Of a DNA stretch of 64,000 nucleotides, positions 25,109 through 34,593 are shown piece after piece. Under the pieces are notes generated by a model. That model saw only the letters and a program-made list of their open reading frames with translations. It was not told the origin of the DNA and made no database searches. Location: assembly GCF_013409005.1 (NCBI RefSeq), contig NZ_JACBZO010000001.1:2666001-2730000 (forward strand), given 5' to 3'. The stretch's first letter is position 1, and every line of letters starts with the position of its first letter. Origin of the DNA: Demequina lutea (lineage in GTDB: Bacteria > Actinomycetota > Actinomycetes > Actinomycetales > Demequinaceae). A program made the translations under genes and the position numbers.

Positions 25109-27469
25109 CTACGGTCGCGGTGAGTCCCGAGACGTACGGGAGATATGCGAGACAGGGGTGACCTCCTGGCTGCCGCGCCCTGCGGCGCGGATCGCGCTTG
25201 CGTCCGCACCCTCGTACTCTCGCAACCAACTCTCAAACTGCGCCGCTGGCAAGGGGCGTGTCCAGTGATAGCCCTGGGCCGTGTCACAGCCGAACCGTGC
25301 CAACATCTCGGCAACCTCGGCCTCCTCGATCCCCTCTGCGACCACTCGCAACCCGAGGGCGTGGGCCAGGTCGATTGTCGACCGGACGATGGAGGACGAT
25401 CGGTCGTCTAGCAACATCGGCACGATGAACGTTCGGTCGATCTTCACCTCGTCCACGACGAGCTCGCGCAAGTAGACGAGCGAGGAGTATCCCGTCCCGT
25501 AGTCGTCGATGGCGATCCGGACCCCAAGGGCCCGCAAGTTGCCGAGCACGGACTTGGCGCGAGCGGGGTCTCGCAAGAGCGCCTCCTCCGTGATCTCCAC
25601 CTCGAGCGCCGAGCCGGGCAGCCGTTGCGCAGCGAGCAAGACCGACACGCGCGCCGGCAGTGTCTCGTCGATGAGGTCGGGAGCGGGAAGGTTCACGGCG
25701 ATAGGCAGCACGATCCCTGCCGCCCGCCACAGGGCTGACTGGGCCAATGCCTGCTGCAAGACGCTCTTGGTGACTGCGGGCAGTAGCCCTGCCCTTCGGG
25801 CAAGCGGGAGGAACGCGTCGGGGAAGACGAGTTCACTTCCTGGACGATCCCAACGCACGAGCGCCTCGACACCCTCCACTCGACCGGTGCCCAACGCAAT
25901 CTTCGGCTGGAAGTGCAACACGAGTTCGCCGTCGTGAATGGCGCGACGGAGCTCCGCCATCCGCTGCAGCCGATCCTCACCGGACAGGTCAACGCGCGGG
26001 TCAAAGACGGCGACGGTGAGGTGCCCCGCCTTTGCCCTGTACATCGCAATGTCCGCCCTCCGAAGGAGCCCCGACAAATCCATGCCATCGCCCGGTGCCG
26101 AGGCGATGCCGATGCTGGCAGTCAACGAGACCGACGTGCCCTCGACGTCAAATGGAACCGCGAGGGCGCGGCACAGACGAGCGGCGAGTTCACTCCCTGA
26201 CTCCGCTTGCGTCCCCGGAAGCAATATGGCGAACTCGTCCCCGCCGAGACGGCCCAGCACACTTCCGGCAGTCCCGGTCTCCGCTAACAGGCGGCCGGTC
26301 ACCGCGCGCAGCACAGCATCGCCCGCGTGGTGCCCCAGGCTGTCGTTGACCTCCTTGAAACCATCAAGATCCGCGAGGAGAAGAGCTGCGCCCGTGTCCG
26401 CCACACCTCCATCGGCGAGGAGCGAGGCCGCCTCCGTCGTGAATCCGCGGCGGTTGGGCAGGCCGGTGAGTTCGTCCGTCGTGGCATCGCGACGGGCGTC
26501 CATCATGAGCAGCGTGTGACGTACCGTCGCGTTGAGCCGATTCAAGACGCCAAGGAGTGCGGCGACGGCGATCACCACGATGAAGAGGGGAATGTCCCTC
26601 ACCGTGCCCCACGCAAGGGTCGCCGTGGCCGCGAGCAGGCTCGCTCCCGGCACGATCAGCAGGCCCCTGGAGCCCGAAGCGGTCTGGGCGCGGAGCGTGC
26701 CAGGAAGCCAGGCGCCTATGGCGAGCATGATGCTGCTAAGTGGCCAGAGAGCATCCACCCAGGCGCCCTCGGTGTAGGCGTCGCTGGCTACGAGATTCCA
26801 ATACGTGAGGTCCGCGAGGGCCGAGACCGTCATGGCCCCTGCGATCCACAGCAATGCATGCGTGCGACGCACCCCCACGAGCGCGACGCCCAGCCCCGCG
26901 AGCAGCAATATCGCGGTGTCGCCGATCGGGTATGCGGCACCGACGGCGACGGCCGCCGCGCCGCCGGTCAGCGTTCCCGCCAGGGGAGCCAGGAAGACCG
27001 CTCCGATCAGACCACCGATGGCGAGCGTAAGCACTGCGCCGTCAAGCCAGACGACCGTGGGCACGTCGCGGACCCTGCGCCGCACAAACACGACCACAGC
27101 GACGATGCCGAGGGGGTAATACGCGAGATAGAGGAGGTCGGCGATCGAGGGGAAAGGCACCGGGACTCGTCCTGACACGAAGAGCACGTACACGGCGTCC
27201 CCAGCGGCGGACACAAGCATCGCGGCCCCGAGTGCCAACCACACCGGCCGGTCGGCACTCATCACCAGGCCGCGGGCGATTGTGACGCTCGAGGAACCGA
27301 CCATGAGCACGAGGTAGAGGGCAACTTCGCGGTCGGGATGGTCGCCGTGACCCCCCGCCAGCAGAATGGCCCACCCGACCGCGAGCAAGGCGAGGACGAC
27401 TTGCACCACCTTCGGCGCGCCGCGGACCCACACCCGTGGTTGTCTGCCGCTGAGTCCATCGAATCGCAT
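25109..27469 (-). CDS. Membrane GGDEF-EAL cyclic-di-GMP enzyme
   Basis: This 786-residue protein has about eight or nine transmembrane helices (residues 15-310, MASE-like sensor). A GGDEF domain follows with an intact active site (RLGGDEFAIL near residue 405) and then an EAL domain with VEALVRW near 533, NLPAPDLID, EVEITEEAL, IDDYGTGYSSL and KIDRTFI. Both halves keep their key residues, so it may both make and degrade cyclic-di-GMP, with one activity dominating. ATG at 27467-27469 follows AGGAAAG; an in-frame ATG lies eight codons upstream. It is flanked on both sides by hspR and DUF167 fragments, which suggests it was present when that region rearranged. Confidence 0.93.
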   Translation of the reverse strand: MRFDGLSGRQPRVWVRGAPKVVQVVLALLAVGWAILLAGGHGDHPDREVALYLVLMVGSSSVTIARGLVMSADRPVWLALGAAMLVSAAGDAVYVLFVSGRVPVPFPSIADLLYLAYYPLGIVAVVVFVRRRVRDVPTVVWLDGAVLTLAIGGLIGAVFLAPLAGTLTGGAAAVAVGAAYPIGDTAILLLAGLGVALVGVRRTHALLWIAGAMTVSALADLTYWNLVASDAYTEGAWVDALWPLSSIMLAIGAWLPGTLRAQTASGSRGLLIVPGASLLAATATLAWGTVRDIPLFIVVIAVAALLGVLNRLNATVRHTLLMMDARRDATTDELTGLPNRRGFTTEAASLLADGGVADTGAALLLADLDGFKEVNDSLGHHAGDAVLRAVTGRLLAETGTAGSVLGRLGGDEFAILLPGTQAESGSELAARLCRALAVPFDVEGTSVSLTASIGIASAPGDGMDLSGLLRRADIAMYRAKAGHLTVAVFDPRVDLSGEDRLQRMAELRRAIHDGELVLHFQPKIALGTGRVEGVEALVRWDRPGSELVFPDAFLPLARRAGLLPAVTKSVLQQALAQSALWRAAGIVLPIAVNLPAPDLIDETLPARVSVLLAAQRLPGSALEVEITEEALLRDPARAKSVLGNLRALGVRIAIDDYGTGYSSLVYLRELVVDEVKIDRTFIVPMLLDDRSSSIVRSTIDLAHALGLRVVAEGIEEAEVAEMLARFGCDTAQGYHWTRPLPAAQFESWLREYEGADASAIRAAGRGSQEVTPVSHISRTSRDSPRP

Positions 27470-27565
27470 GGTCACGTCTTTCCTATCGTCCACTACGGGT
27501 GGCGTGTGAGACTCTCACCCGGCGCCACCGGGCAAGCGCATCTCTAGCGACAAACATGGGCGGCT

Positions 27566-27724
27566 CTAGTCATCAACCTCGATCGTCTTGATCCTGGAGC
27601 CATACCCATTCATGATGCGCACGTCGCCCTTGCGCACACCGAAGTGCGCCGCGAGCAGCGCCGCCACGCCCTCATTAGCCGCGCCGTCAACGGCCCGTTC
27701 CCTCACGAAGACCGTAAGCAGGCC
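27566..27724 (-). pseudogene. DUF167 gene fragment, copy B
   Basis: The minus strand reads GLLTVFVRERAVDGAANEG then LGV-type RKGDVRIMNGYGSRIKTIE, the C-terminal two-thirds of DUF167. At its N-terminal side the sequence switches within a few bases, around GCCGTCATCGTC, to the antisense of an hspR tail. An open frame continues through the fusion to 27799, but its first 25 residues are meaningless antisense hspR. The fusion point has only a few bases of shared sequence. Confidence 0.8.
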
Positions 27725-27802
27725 GTCATCGTCGAGCGGGGCCAAAGGGGCCGTCGCGACGAGGGCCGCTCGATGGTCGTGTGGCGCGGCCGCTCGCAAT
27801 AA
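27725..27802 (+). pseudogene. hspR 3'-end fragment
   Basis: These 78 bases encode, in frame, VIVERGQRGRRDEGRSM followed by VVWRGRSQ and a TAA, the exact end of HspR. They lie between two DUF167 copies. It is the third occurrence of this tail in the window (others end at 11327 and 25081). No promoter or start codon goes with it. Confidence 0.9.
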
Positions 27803-27825
27803 CGCGGGGGCTCGTCGCCCCTGAA

Positions 27826-28143
27826 CTAGTCGTCGACCTCGACGGTCTTCATTCGCGACCCATGCCCGTTGACGATGCGCACGTCGCCCTTGCGCACCCC
27901 GAGGTGAGCGGCGAGCACGGCGATCACGCCCTCGTTGGCCGCGCCGTCGACGGCGCGCTCCCTGACGAACACCGTCAGGAGGCCGTCCGCGCCGTCCTCG
28001 ACAAGCGGCCCCTTCTTGGAGCCAGGCTTCACGTGAATGCGGTAGCGGGTCACACGGAAACGGTAGCCGCGTTGCGCATCGTGAGCGTGCGTCAGGAACG
28101 CGAGGCGATGAAGAATGCGACGATCGGCAGTATCCACAGCCAT
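27826..28143 (-). CDS. DUF167 (YggU family) protein, intact copy
   Basis: The complete domain is present: YRIHVKPGSKKGPLVEDG, LLTVFVRERAVDGAANEGV, and the closing LGVRKGDVRIVNGHGSRMK. This small cytosolic family has unknown function. ATG at 28141-28143 gives 105 residues; GTG at 28051-28053 would give 75, nearer the usual family length, and neither has a strong ribosome site. The hspR tail fragment just beyond its 3' end and the two broken copies elsewhere show that an hspR-DUF167 pair was the unit that was repeated. Confidence 0.8.
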   Translation of the reverse strand: MAVDTADRRILHRLAFLTHAHDAQRGYRFRVTRYRIHVKPGSKKGPLVEDGADGLLTVFVRERAVDGAANEGVIAVLAAHLGVRKGDVRIVNGHGSRMKTVEVDD

Positions 28144-28210
28144 GGCGAGCTCACATGGACGTCGATATTCGCGCCACTCGCGATTCGGGCCTACAACCGG
28201 AAGGCTTAGG

Positions 28211-28254
28211 GAAAAGAAGGCGGCGCGTGACGCCCTCAGCTCGTCACGCGCCGC
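28211..28254 (-). terminator. Rho-independent terminator of the GGDEF-like gene
   Basis: A perfect 13-bp stem (28220-28232 with 28242-28254, CGTCACGCGCCGC) and a nine-base loop are followed on the minus strand by CTTCTTTTCCC. It starts 12 bases past the stop of the gene ending at 28267. Confidence 0.8.
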
Positions 28255-28266
28255 AAATTTGTGGAG

Positions 28267-29040
28267 TCAGCGCTGCAGCGACTCGATCAGCTCGTGCGCA
28301 TAACGGTGCGTATCGGGGAGCGACTCGATCCACACGCGGGGGGGCCGACGCATGAGATTGCCAACGCTCATGGAGATCGCACTATCCGATAGGTGGTCAC
28401 GCAGCGCAGCGATTCCCTCGCCGAGCATCGGGCCGCGTTCGACCAGTACCGCGTAGAGCCCGTCACACAGACGTGCCACGGGGTGACCCTCGCCGTAAGC
28501 GCTCGTGAGCGCCTGACCCACCGCCGCGTTACGCGCCAGCCGCTGCCAAGGGTCCGTATCCGCGACGGACACGTCAATCATCACGAGCGCATGCGTATTC
28601 GCGACCGAGACGCCACTTCGGTGCGCGGCCCCGTAAACCTCGGACAGACGCTGCGTCAGGTACTCCGCCGTACCGAGACCCGATTCGGCGTCGGCCATGA
28701 ACGGAGCCGACGGAGGAGTGGTGGATCCCTGGGTCCAACCCTCACACAGCGCCCTGATGGATCGAATCGGGGCAGATTCGTAACCGGCGGCGCGGAACAG
28801 CACGGCCATGTCGTCGATCGCCTCCGTGATGCCGACCCCTGCCTCGGACCTGGCCTGGCCAAGGCGGAAGGCCGCGGCGGCGGTGTCGAGTCGGGCCTCA
28901 AGAGCCTCGGCCAATGCCTCGGTGGCCGGGGTGTACCAGTCGCCCGGACGCAACCACACCGAGTGGATGCTCTTGGCCTGCCACTGCTGCAGCAAACCCG
29001 ACGCTCCCACCGTGCCCGTGAGGTGTTCGTTGCCAGTCAT
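28267..29040 (-). CDS. Degenerate GGDEF-domain protein
   Basis: The C-terminal half of this 257-residue protein follows a GGDEF fold: SGLGTAEYLTQRLSEVYGAA (usual D-x-LTGL start), ALVMIDVS, and ARLCDGLYAVLVERG where active cyclases have RLGGDEFAVLL. The signature is Cys-Asp-Gly-Leu-Tyr, so it should not make cyclic-di-GMP but may bind a ligand or a partner. The N-terminal half is helical and without motif. It is divergent from the fused sigma factor gene with 178 bases between starts, so a regulatory link is possible. There are no transmembrane segments. Confidence 0.7.
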   Translation of the reverse strand: MTGNEHLTGTVGASGLLQQWQAKSIHSVWLRPGDWYTPATEALAEALEARLDTAAAAFRLGQARSEAGVGITEAIDDMAVLFRAAGYESAPIRSIRALCEGWTQGSTTPPSAPFMADAESGLGTAEYLTQRLSEVYGAAHRSGVSVANTHALVMIDVSVADTDPWQRLARNAAVGQALTSAYGEGHPVARLCDGLYAVLVERGPMLGEGIAALRDHLSDSAISMSVGNLMRRPPRVWIESLPDTHRYAHELIESLQR

Positions 29041-29218
29041 GCTAGATGAGAGGCGCCAGTGCCGGGTTTATGACGCGGGCGCGAAAAGTCCCGGGACTTT
29101 TGCCCCCTCCAAGGGGCCGATGTGACATACGCCACTCGTGCGCGCCCTTGTGGAATGCCCCCATAAAAGGCGAAAATTGTCGTGAAACATGCCCATGTCT
29201 GGGCGGACTTGAGGGCAG

Positions 29219-32200
29219 ATGGATCACGAGACGATCGCGCTGTGGACAGAGTTGTCCAGCGATCCCGAGTTGATCGCTGGCGTACGCGCGGGCGACACGG
29301 CGGCGTTTGGTGTGCTCTACGAACGTCACGCCGATGCCGCACGCAAGGTTGCCACCCAGTACACCAATACTCCGACCGACATCGACGACGTGGTCTCCGA
29401 GTCCTTCTCGCGCGTGCTGCGCGCGCTCCAGCAGGGCGATGGTCCCGACCTCGCGTTCCGTGCGTACCTGTTTACCATCGTCCGCCGCACGGGCATGGAC
29501 CTCATCAACAAGGGGATCCGCACCAAGCCGCGCGATGACATGTCCCTCTACGAGTCCTCCCTCGGATACGAGCCCTCGTCCGACGAACCTGCCATGGAGG
29601 GCTTCGAACACGCACTCGTTGCCGACGCCTTCAAGTCACTCCCCGAACGGTGGCAGGCCGTCCTGTGGTACACCGAGGTCGAGAACAAGAGCCCCAAGGA
29701 GATAGCGCCCTTGCTGGGCCTGTCTGCCAACGGAGTCGCAGCGCTGTCCTACCGTGCGCGTGAGGCACTGCGCCAGGCCTACTTGCAGCAGCACCTGTCA
29801 ACCGCAATCGACGTGAACTGCCTCGAGGCAAACGCGCAGTTGGGTGCATTCGTACGCGGCGGCCTCAATCGCAGGGAGGCAACCCGCGTCGACGAGCACG
29901 TGAAGGTGTGCGAAAAGTGCGCCGCGCTCGTCGCAGAACTTGAAGACGTCAACAAGGGGATGCGAAGCATTATCGCGCCCCTTATCCTTGGCGTCCTTGG
30001 CATGGGCGCTCTCGAGGGTGGCCTCCCCATCGGCGGAGCCCTTGGCGCCGGCGCGGCCGCTGGCGGCGCGACTGCGGGCGGTGCCGCCGGATCCGGAGCG
30101 GGGGGCACGGCCGCGACCACCGTCGGAGTGGGTGCCGGAGTGGGTGCTGCTGGCGCCGCAGCATTGGGCGCGGCGCTGACCACGGGAGCCACCGGCCCCG
30201 GCGCGAGCGCTGCTGCGGCAACAACCGCCGCTATCGCGGGACTCGCGGGAAGCGCCACGGCGGGTGGCGGAGTGGCGGGCATCTTCGCCGGTGTCGGCAG
30301 CCTCGTCATCCCGATCGTCGCCGTGGCAGGCGTCGCCTCGTTGGCCTTCGCGGGTGCGAGTTACTTCGGAGTGTTCGGCGGAAGTCCAGCTGATCCTCTC
30401 AGCGAGGCGCTGCCACAGACGACGCCGAGCAGTGTCGTCCCCTCGGCCGGCGCAAGCGCACCCCAAACGACGGCACCTCCCGCCGCACAGCAACCGTCGA
30501 CAACGCAACCTGACGTCGGTGGCGCCACTGGCGGCACTGGCACTAATGCCGGCGGCACAGGCGGTGGCACCACGGACGCGAGCGGCACTGGCGGCACTGA
30601 CGCAGGCACCGGCACCGGCACCGGCACTGGCACGGGCGGTGGCACCACGGACGCGAGCGGCACGGGCGGCACTGGCGGCACTGACGCAGGCACCGGCACT
30701 GGCACGGGCGGTGGCACCACGGACGCGAGCGGCACTGGCGGCACTGACGCAGGCACCGGCACTGGCACGGGCGGTGGCACCACGGACGCGAGCGGCACTG
30801 ACGGCACTGACGGCACTGACGCAGGCACCGGCACTGGCACGGGCGGCACGGGCGGCGATACCGGCGGCACGGGCGGCGATACCGGCGGCACAGGCGGTGG
30901 CACCACGGACGCAGGCACCGGCACTGGCACGGGCGGCACTGACGGCGGTACGACGACCGGTACCGCGCTCCTCGCCCTCGAGAAGGCGCCTTTGGACTTC
31001 CTTGAGATCCCGCGATCGAGCCCAGCCGTCGGCATGCAGGTGAGCAACGTGGGCGGCGCCGACGCGCCGACCCTCGATGCGATGATCGTGCTCCCCGCCG
31101 GGCTTACCTTCTCAGCGCCCCCGGGTGGGGCCTCACCGTCGATGGCAGTGAGTAGCCAGAAGTTGAGCAACTTCGTGCGCTTTGCGCTCGACGGCGAGTT
31201 CTCGTCGGGCGACTGGACGTGCACACTCAGCACGGACGCCACCACCGCCGACTGCACGCTACCGACGCTCGCTATGGGCGCCGACACCAGCCTCGACCTC
31301 GGTCTCGCCCCTATTCATGGCGCGCTTGCGGCCGATGCGGAGACGTCGTTCACGGTCGTCTCTGGCGACCAGACGGTTTCGTACAGCGTTCGCACGGGCA
31401 TCGCAGTGAATCACGATGACGTCGACGGCGCCTACTCGGCCGAGGGGCACATGGCCGCCATTCACGTGGGCGCGACGCTCATGGGCTGTGATGTCACCAC
31501 GACGAACTGCCTCAACGCGATGGACTTCTCGGGCAACTCGACAAACAGCCAGTACAACAACAATGGCCAGGTCATGCGTCCGCTCAACGAGGCCGGTGGT
31601 GTCCGCAACTCGGCGACCACCACGCTCAACATCCCCGCTGGCGCCACCGTCAAGTACGCGCTCCTCGAGTGGTCAGCCAACCGCTCGGACGGCACCGACA
31701 AGGACCCCGCCGACGCCCTGACCGGCGACATGGCCAGCGCCCGCCTCAAGGTGCCAGGGGCGTCCGACTACATCCCCGTGACGGCTGACTCGGTCAAGAC
31801 AATTTCCAAGGACGGCCGCGAGTACTACCGCTCACGTGTTGACGTGACCGGCCTGCTTGCCGCCGACGCCTTCAGCGGCACTTGGTCACTCGCGGACATC
31901 GCGCTACCGGCCACGATGAAGGACACGGACAAGACGTATTACGGCGGCTTCGCCCTGACGGTCATCTACGAAGACCCGACGCTCACGAACTCGCGGGTCG
32001 CTATCTTCGACGGCGCCCAGTGGATCACCGGATCCGATACCGCAAACGTACAGTTCGCGACTTCAAGCGACGCGAAAGTCACCGTCGGCTGGACCGCCTG
32101 GGAGGGCGACCGCGCACTTACGGGCGACAGTCTCGACATCGATGGCAGCAAATTCACGCCTCTGAGGTGGGATGGCACCCGCTCGTCCGAAGGCGAGAGC

Positions 32201-32398
32201 AACAATGCCGCCGACTCCACCGCATTCGGCGGACAGTACGCGAACACGCTTGGAGTAGACGCCAAGCTCTTCAAGCCGCGCGAAGTGAGCAAGGGCGTCC
32301 ACAACGTGACTGTGAGCACTAGTGGCGACAACTTCCTGCTGAGCACCATCACCGTCACGATCGCGGACGAGTCCCCGGTGACTCCTCCCGACGAGTAG
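29219..32398 (+). CDS. ECF sigma factor fused to anti-sigma zinc domain, membrane anchor and surface domain
   Basis: One 1059-residue frame joins five parts. Residues 1-190: ECF sigma regions 2 and 4 ([17 protein letters not shown], then [18 protein letters not shown] and a [19 protein letters not shown] helix-turn-helix). Residues 195-245: a zinc anti-sigma-like domain with Cys, then [12 protein letters not shown] (H-x3-C-x2-C). Residues 250-385: Ala/Gly-rich with a transmembrane stretch near 352-384. Residues 434-580: Gly/Thr/Asp/Ala repeats. Residues 585-1059: a secreted Gram-positive-type surface domain ([27 protein letters not shown]). It would place a promoter-recognition domain inside the cell and a sensor outside. 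Release by proteolysis is inferred. ATG at 29219 has a weak GAGG site. Confidence 0.88.
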   Translation: MDHETIALWTELSSDPELIAGVRAGDTAAFGVLYERHADAARKVATQYTNTPTDIDDVVSESFSRVLRALQQGDGPDLAFRAYLFTIVRRTGMDLINKGIRTKPRDDMSLYESSLGYEPSSDEPAMEGFEHALVADAFKSLPERWQAVLWYTEVENKSPKEIAPLLGLSANGVAALSYRAREALRQAYLQQHLSTAIDVNCLEANAQLGAFVRGGLNRREATRVDEHVKVCEKCAALVAELEDVNKGMRSIIAPLILGVLGMGALEGGLPIGGALGAGAAAGGATAGGAAGSGAGGTAATTVGVGAGVGAAGAAALGAALTTGATGPGASAAAATTAAIAGLAGSATAGGGVAGIFAGVGSLVIPIVAVAGVASLAFAGASYFGVFGGSPADPLSEALPQTTPSSVVPSAGASAPQTTAPPAAQQPSTTQPDVGGATGGTGTNAGGTGGGTTDASGTGGTDAGTGTGTGTGTGGGTTDASGTGGTGGTDAGTGTGTGGGTTDASGTGGTDAGTGTGTGGGTTDASGTDGTDGTDAGTGTGTGGTGGDTGGTGGDTGGTGGGTTDAGTGTGTGGTDGGTTTGTALLALEKAPLDFLEIPRSSPAVGMQVSNVGGADAPTLDAMIVLPAGLTFSAPPGGASPSMAVSSQKLSNFVRFALDGEFSSGDWTCTLSTDATTADCTLPTLAMGADTSLDLGLAPIHGALAADAETSFTVVSGDQTVSYSVRTGIAVNHDDVDGAYSAEGHMAAIHVGATLMGCDVTTTNCLNAMDFSGNSTNSQYNNNGQVMRPLNEAGGVRNSATTTLNIPAGATVKYALLEWSANRSDGTDKDPADALTGDMASARLKVPGASDYIPVTADSVKTISKDGREYYRSRVDVTGLLAADAFSGTWSLADIALPATMKDTDKTYYGGFALTVIYEDPTLTNSRVAIFDGAQWITGSDTANVQFATSSDAKVTVGWTAWEGDRALTGDSLDIDGSKFTPLRWDGTRSSEGESNNAADSTAFGGQYANTLGVDAKLFKPREVSKGVHNVTVSTSGDNFLLSTITVTIADESPVTPPDE
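30560..30955 (+). repeat. Tandem repeats encoding the Gly/Thr/Asp linker of the sigma fusion
   Basis: Four imperfect units begin at about 30560, 30636, 30707 and 30770, each opening GGCGGTGGCACCACGGACGC and differing in length (76, 71 and 63 bases between starts), followed by shorter GGCGGCACG-type units. They encode [11 protein letters not shown] and DAGTGTGT runs. The frame is kept, so unit number could vary without breaking the protein. Confidence 0.85.
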
Positions 32399-32413
32399 TA
32401 GTCGGCGCCAGAA

Positions 32414-33022
32414 CTACGAAGCGCCGGTCGGGTCCCACGGCTGGTCGAGTTGCTTTGCGGTGCGCACCGCGTGGTCGACGCCGTAGTCCCGAGCCACCAG
32501 ATGAAGCGCCATGTGAATCCCTGATGTGAGCCCACCTGACGTCACCACAGAGCCCTCGTCAACCCAACGCACCCCGGAGCGCACGTCGGCCAGTTTGCCG
32601 GTCCGCGCGAGGTCATCGACGTCTTCCCAGTGGGTTGTCGCGCTCTTGCCCTCCAATGCGCCCGCCTTCGCCAACAGGAATGCCCCCGTACACACGGACG
32701 CCGTCACACCGCTGGATCCGATCAAGCCCTCCACAGTCGCCGCGAGCACCGGATCGGCGACGACGGCAGCCACATCGATGGTGCCGGGCACGATCGCGAT
32801 GTCGATCTGGCCGACGTCGGCGGGGTCGTGCAAACGGGTCAACGTCATGCCGCCAAACGCCACGGCGTCGGCGCCTCCTGGGCTCACCAAGACCACCTCG
32901 TACTGAGGCGGAAGCCCATCTCGCTCGGCCAATCGAGAGGCGGTGAGGAAGACCTCGTAGGGCCCGCCCGCATCGATCAGATCGAAGCCGGGAAACAGCA
33001 GAATCGCGACGCGCTTGGTCAT
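32414..33022 (-). CDS. DJ-1/PfpI family protein
   Basis: This 202-residue class I glutamine-amidotransferase-like protein opens VAILLFPGFDLIDAGGPYEVF and has the nucleophile elbow with Cys in ASVCTGAFLLAKAG. The following ATTHWEDVDDL and SGGLTSGIHMAL are typical of the isonitrile-hydratase/ThiJ branch. It lacks the AraC DNA-binding tail of related regulators. Its stop lies 16 bases from the convergent sigma-fusion stop. The likely role is hydration of an isonitrile or glyoxalase-like chemistry; the substrate is not readable. Confidence 0.85.
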   Translation of the reverse strand: MTKRVAILLFPGFDLIDAGGPYEVFLTASRLAERDGLPPQYEVVLVSPGGADAVAFGGMTLTRLHDPADVGQIDIAIVPGTIDVAAVVADPVLAATVEGLIGSSGVTASVCTGAFLLAKAGALEGKSATTHWEDVDDLARTGKLADVRSGVRWVDEGSVVTSGGLTSGIHMALHLVARDYGVDHAVRTAKQLDQPWDPTGAS

Positions 33023-33074
33023 GCGAACACGCTAACGCTCGCATGGAGGTCCAGGGGGTTTAGGACTGGCGCCG

Positions 33075-34346
33075 TTAGCGCAATACGTCGGCGGAGGCGC
33101 GCCTGCGGACCACAAGCCAGAAGCTCGCATTCGCGAGGACCATGGACCCCACCATTACCGTCGCCATGGATGTCACTGAAATCCCAAGGACGCTGATAAG
33201 CGGCGACACGGCGCCCGCGACCGCAAAGTTTAGCGCGCCTAGGACCGAGGCCGCGGTTCCCGCCTCGTTGGGGTGATCGTTGAGAGCGAGGATCTGCGCG
33301 GTAGGCATGATGAAACCAAGCGGCGCCACCGTGAAGAACAGCGCTACTAGGAGCCACGGCATGCCGACTCCCGTCACGCCGAGAATCAGCAGCGAGAGCG
33401 CACCCAGGGACACGATGCTCACCCCGATTGTCATCACGGCGCGCGGGGGCCACCTGCGCATGAGTCGCGCGCCCGTCTGGGTGAAGACGATCATTCCCAC
33501 GGCGTTCATGCCGAAGGTCATCGCGAAGTGCGGCGTGGAGAAGCCGTACTGATCCTGCAGGATGAACGACGACGCCGAGAGGTACGAGAACAGCGCAGTG
33601 AACGTCATGGCGCTCACCAAGGCGACACCCAGAAACACGGGATCGTGAAAGACCACCCGATAGCGCTGACGCATGGCGCTCGCATTGAGCCGCCCGCGGC
33701 GTTCTCGATCATGCGTCTCGCGCAGGAACAGCGCCGCCGTGAGCGTCATCAACGTCCCGTAGATGGTAAGCGCGATGAAGATGCCTCGCCAAGGAGCAAA
33801 ACTGAGGATGGCCGCACCCACGAGGGGCGCCACAACAGGAGCCGTGCCGCTCACGAGGGCCATTCTGGCGAGCATGCGCACGAGGCCCTGACCCCCGAAC
33901 ATGTCACGCACCATCGCCATGGCGACGACCGCGGATCCGGCCGCGCCCAGACCCTGGCCAACGCGACCGATCATCACGGCGGTGACGTTGTGGGCAAACA
34001 GAATGCTGATGGAGGACAGCACGTGAATCGCGGTTGCGATGAGCAAGGGGCGCCGACGCCCTAACGAGTCACTCAGCGGGCCCGCCACCAGCTGCCCGAG
34101 CCCGAAGCCCACCATCGTCGCGGTGAGCGTCAACTGGATCAGAGTCTCCGTGGTCCGCAGGTCCATCTGCACGGCGGGGAAGGCGGGGAGGTACATGTCG
34201 ACCGTGAATGGGCCCAGGGCAACCAGGGCTCCCAGCAGCAAGATGTACCCGAGCCGCTGGGGGCGAGTCAGGGAAGCGCCGTGTTGAGCGGGGGTCGCGT
34301 TCAAAGCCACGGGCGTGGGCGCCGTCGGGGCTGTGTCGACTGACAC
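33075..34346 (-). CDS. MFS drug exporter, Bcr/CflA family
   Basis: The 423-residue transporter has 12 predicted helices, beginning LGYILLLGALVALGPFTVDMYLP, the Bcr/CflA signature. The MFS A motif follows in GQLVAGPLSDSLGRRRPLL, and RVGQGLGAAGSAVVAMAMVRD is the antiporter-type motif C region. It should expel a drug or metabolite using the proton gradient. The gene is alone between the DJ-1 and nrdB genes, both on the same strand. Confidence 0.92.
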   Translation of the reverse strand: MSVDTAPTAPTPVALNATPAQHGASLTRPQRLGYILLLGALVALGPFTVDMYLPAFPAVQMDLRTTETLIQLTLTATMVGFGLGQLVAGPLSDSLGRRRPLLIATAIHVLSSISILFAHNVTAVMIGRVGQGLGAAGSAVVAMAMVRDMFGGQGLVRMLARMALVSGTAPVVAPLVGAAILSFAPWRGIFIALTIYGTLMTLTAALFLRETHDRERRGRLNASAMRQRYRVVFHDPVFLGVALVSAMTFTALFSYLSASSFILQDQYGFSTPHFAMTFGMNAVGMIVFTQTGARLMRRWPPRAVMTIGVSIVSLGALSLLILGVTGVGMPWLLVALFFTVAPLGFIMPTAQILALNDHPNEAGTAASVLGALNFAVAGAVSPLISVLGISVTSMATVMVGSMVLANASFWLVVRRRASADVLR

Positions 34347-34593
34347 GGGTAAACCTCCAGGAAAGACCGTCGCGCATCAAGGCGTCGCGCATAAAGATCT
34401 GGCGCCGATGCCGCAGACGGGGAAAGTAGTGACCGGTGCGGACGAAGCCGCGTATCACCGCTGTATCGAGGTTAACCGATCGACGAGACCGGCCATTCCC
34501 ACGCCCGGAGAAGGGAAGAGGCGAAGCCTCTCCGAAAGGGATCAAGCCTGACCGCGCTCCTGGGAGCACTTCACGCCTGCTCCCCCTGTGACG

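Noticed and set aside
29041..29218. A riboswitch or special RNA between the GGDEF-like gene and the sigma fusion
   Set aside because: Some short G/C-rich complementarity is present, but it does not match any RNA class I can name.
30560..30955. A CRISPR-like array
   Set aside because: Units are in-frame protein-coding repeats of unequal length with no unique spacers.
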